In this document: piece after piece, positions 62,514 to 64,000 of the stretch
Numbering within the stretch: position 1 is the first letter of the stretch
Layout: every line of letters begins with the position of its first letter
Source: Enterobacter ludwigii
Lineage (GTDB): Bacteria > Pseudomonadota > Gammaproteobacteria > Enterobacterales > Enterobacteriaceae
DNA length: 64,000 nucleotides
Reading direction: 5' to 3'
Assembly: GCA_900068845.1 (NCBI GenBank)
Contig: CEFQ01000008.1
Span: 1-64,000, forward strand
Program-made: the position numbers and the translations under genes
The notes under the pieces: generated by a model
The model's database searches: none
What the model was told of the DNA's origin: nothing
What the model saw: only the letters and a program-made list of their open reading frames with translations

Positions 62514-63676
62514 TTTTTCTTCCCTGGTTCGACAGTATTCATCAGCGCGCGCAGCGCTTCACCTAATGGCACTGGCGGTTTGCCGCACAGAATCCGTGCT
62601 TTATCGCTCAGGCGCAGTTGCCCGGCGTAAAAGCGGCTTATTAACCCGGCATTGAGCCGGTAAAAACGTTGCATCACGCGCCAGCGCTGCTGTGGCTTTC
62701 CGGCCAAAAACAGCATGCGGTTTAACAGTCGGAAAAAGCGCTGCTCGCGCCACTGCTGACGAGCGAAGTGTTCAATGTGTTGACTGAGTGTGCTGGCATC
62801 GGTGGGCAACCGGGTTGCCACGAGTTCTGCCAGCGCGACGGCGGATGGCAAGGAGTAACCGGTGGTGGCATGAAACAGCCCAGCGCGCAGGCCACTGCAC
62901 GGTTGACCGCGCAGCTGTTGCCAGAACGGGTCAATATTGCCGTCTAAGGTAATCGGTAAGATGCCGTGCTCTTCACGCAATAGCGTGCTCAGCGTCCAGC
63001 CTTGTTGTTGGGCATAGTCCGCAATGTGCTGGCGCGCGGTGTTCTCCGCCAACGTGGAGTGATTCACATAATGCGTGTCTTCAATCAGTAATCGATCGGC
63101 GCTGAGTGGCAGCGTATAGACAAACCGATAGCCCGCTTGTTGATCGACGGTGGCATCCATCAGGATCGGCTGCTGTAGGCCGTGTGGCTGCGCCAGCTGC
63201 CACTCTTGTCCAAGAAACACCTGATAACCCAGCTGCAGATGCGGCGTAGCCTGCAAACCGCGGCCATCGATTACCACCTGCGCATCAAGTTGACGTCCAT
63301 CTGCCAGCGTCACCTGCGTGGGCTTTACCTGTTCTACGGCGGCGTCGGTCCACAGATCGTCACCCATCGCAGCGTATAGATGTTGGGCAAAATCGCCTGA
63401 CGCGATTGAACAATAATCCCCACACAAATTGCGACGCAGGGTGGGAAAACGCACCTGATAACCGGGCCAGCGCGCGGTTATCAGCGGTTGCAACCAGCGC
63501 AACTGTTCGGTGCTGAGATCGCTGTGATGAAATGACCAGGTATGATTGCCCGCCGGATGCGCGTGGCTCTCGAGCAACAGGCATTTCAGCTGCGGCTGCA
63601 GTTGACGCAGGCGCAACGCGATCAAACCATTCGCCAGTCCGGCGCCGACCAAAATTACATCATAAGGCGCTGGCAT
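62510..63676 (-). CDS. crtY: Lycopene beta-cyclase CrtY
   Basis: 388 residues from ATG 63676, which overlaps the crtX stop (TGATG); the open frame to 63886 lies inside crtX. Dinucleotide-binding YDVILVGAGLANGLIALRL near 5-23, LLLESHAHPAGNHTWSFH near 34-51 and the family FLGQEW and DATVDQQAGYRFVYTLPL motifs. It closes both ends of lycopene to give beta-carotene. Confidence 0.95.
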   Translation of the reverse strand: MPAPYDVILVGAGLANGLIALRLRQLQPQLKCLLLESHAHPAGNHTWSFHHSDLSTEQLRWLQPLITARWPGYQVRFPTLRRNLCGDYCSIASGDFAQHLYAAMGDDLWTDAAVEQVKPTQVTLADGRQLDAQVVIDGRGLQATPHLQLGYQVFLGQEWQLAQPHGLQQPILMDATVDQQAGYRFVYTLPLSADRLLIEDTHYVNHSTLAENTARQHIADYAQQQGWTLSTLLREEHGILPITLDGNIDPFWQQLRGQPCSGLRAGLFHATTGYSLPSAVALAELVATRLPTDASTLSQHIEHFARQQWREQRFFRLLNRMLFLAGKPQQRWRVMQRFYRLNAGLISRFYAGQLRLSDKARILCGKPPVPLGEALRALMNTVEPGKKK

Positions 63677-64000
63677 CAGGTGGCCTCCGCCAGCACAACT
63701 TGCTGCTGACACAACGCCTGTTCGACGATGTCGGCGGCACGCTGGCAACCGCCTGCGCGCTGTAACTGCGCCTGAATGGCTGACATCCTTACCTCGTAGC
63801 GATCGTCGTTCAACAGCTGGTGTAAATGCTGCGCGAGTTGATGAACACGGCTGAAGCGCGACGCGCGCCGTCCGACGCCATGCCACTCAATGCGTGCCGC
63901 CACGCCAGGCTGATCAAACGCAATGGGCAGCGCCAGCATCGGCGTGCCGCATTCCAGTGCTTCCAGCGCGCTGTTCAGTCCCGCATGGGTGATAAACAGC
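63676..64000 (-). CDS. crtX: Zeaxanthin glucosyltransferase CrtX (partial)
   Basis: Only the C-terminal ~107 codons are in the window; the 5' part lies to the right. The glycosyltransferase signature is visible: HAGLNSALEALECGTPMLAL then PIAFDQPGVAARI, where UDP-glucose binds. CrtX adds glucose to zeaxanthin. Its stop overlaps the crtY start by one base, so crtX-Y-I-B are translated as one unit, with crtE presumably further right. Confidence 0.93.
   Translation of the reverse strand, partial: LFITHAGLNSALEALECGTPMLALPIAFDQPGVAARIEWHGVGRRASRFSRVHQLAQHLHQLLNDDRYEVRMSAIQAQLQRAGGCQRAADIVEQALCQQQVVLAEAT

Noticed and set aside
1-64000. CRISPR array, IS element, tRNA or integrase
   Set aside because: No regularly spaced repeats, transposase motifs, terminal inverted repeats around a transposase, or cloverleaf-like sequence were recognised by eye; a tRNA scan was not possible.

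Overview
The window looks like Pantoea or a close Erwiniaceae relative. The right end carries a zeaxanthin-glucoside carotenoid cluster (crtX-crtY-crtI-crtB with convergent crtZ), and most of the left is the variable half of a type VI secretion (T6SS) locus in the tssM-tssA-tssF-tssG-tssJ-tssE-vasL order common in this group. Core genes are GC-rich, while effector and immunity genes are visibly AT-rich. No replication or partition gene, tRNA, rRNA, IS element or CRISPR array was recognised, so whether this is chromosome or megaplasmid cannot be decided here.

1-37949, T6SS. Three vgrG units follow one another. The first (5' end outside the window) is followed by a membrane-anchored Tli3-like immunity protein and a Tle3-type lipase. 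The second is followed by a broken Tli3-like gene, a small membrane protein, a second Tle3, a PAAR protein, an unnamed membrane protein and tssM copy 1. The third is followed by a two-domain peptidoglycan effector (M23-like plus GH19) and its putative periplasmic immunity protein. From 20.1 to 24.5 kb lies a graveyard: three remnants of immunity-like genes, a decayed copy of the gene that precedes tssM, a decayed vgrG end and a decayed GH19 effector. Intact genes resume with the tssM-preceding gene, tssM copy 2, tssA, a PAAR protein with a membrane-active-looking C-terminus plus two paralogous membrane immunity candidates, then tssF, tssG, tssJ, tssE and a VasL/TagA-like gene. Short tssH (clpV) 3' fragments sit directly upstream of vgrG 2 and 3 and mark the recombination that built the array. 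tssB, tssC, hcp, tssK, tssL and intact tssH are not in the window.

38-48 kb, accessory metabolism. A histidine kinase and FixJ-type regulator are followed by a secreted GlcG/HbpS-like protein. A molybdate-type binding protein and permease lie behind a ModE-like palindrome but have no ATPase gene nearby. Then come a thioredoxin-fold protein, a small unknown protein, two tandem YahK-like alcohol dehydrogenases, and a DUF2946 plus PepSY membrane pair rich in Met and His.

48-59.4 kb. Glutaminase, a cupin, a UPF0303 protein, the three-subunit membrane gluconate-type dehydrogenase (gamma, FAD, cytochrome c), a sugar isomerase/epimerase with a LacI regulator, a decayed sugar operon (Gfo/Idh/MocA and isomerase pseudogenes) behind two LacI-like operators, an ArsR regulator and a CynX/NimT-type MFS transporter.

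59.6-64 kb. Carotenoid genes: CrtB makes phytoene, CrtI desaturates it to lycopene, CrtY cyclises to beta-carotene, CrtZ hydroxylates to zeaxanthin and CrtX (partial, running off the edge) glucosylates it. Several palindromic intergenic repeats are scattered between 40.6 and 54.6 kb.
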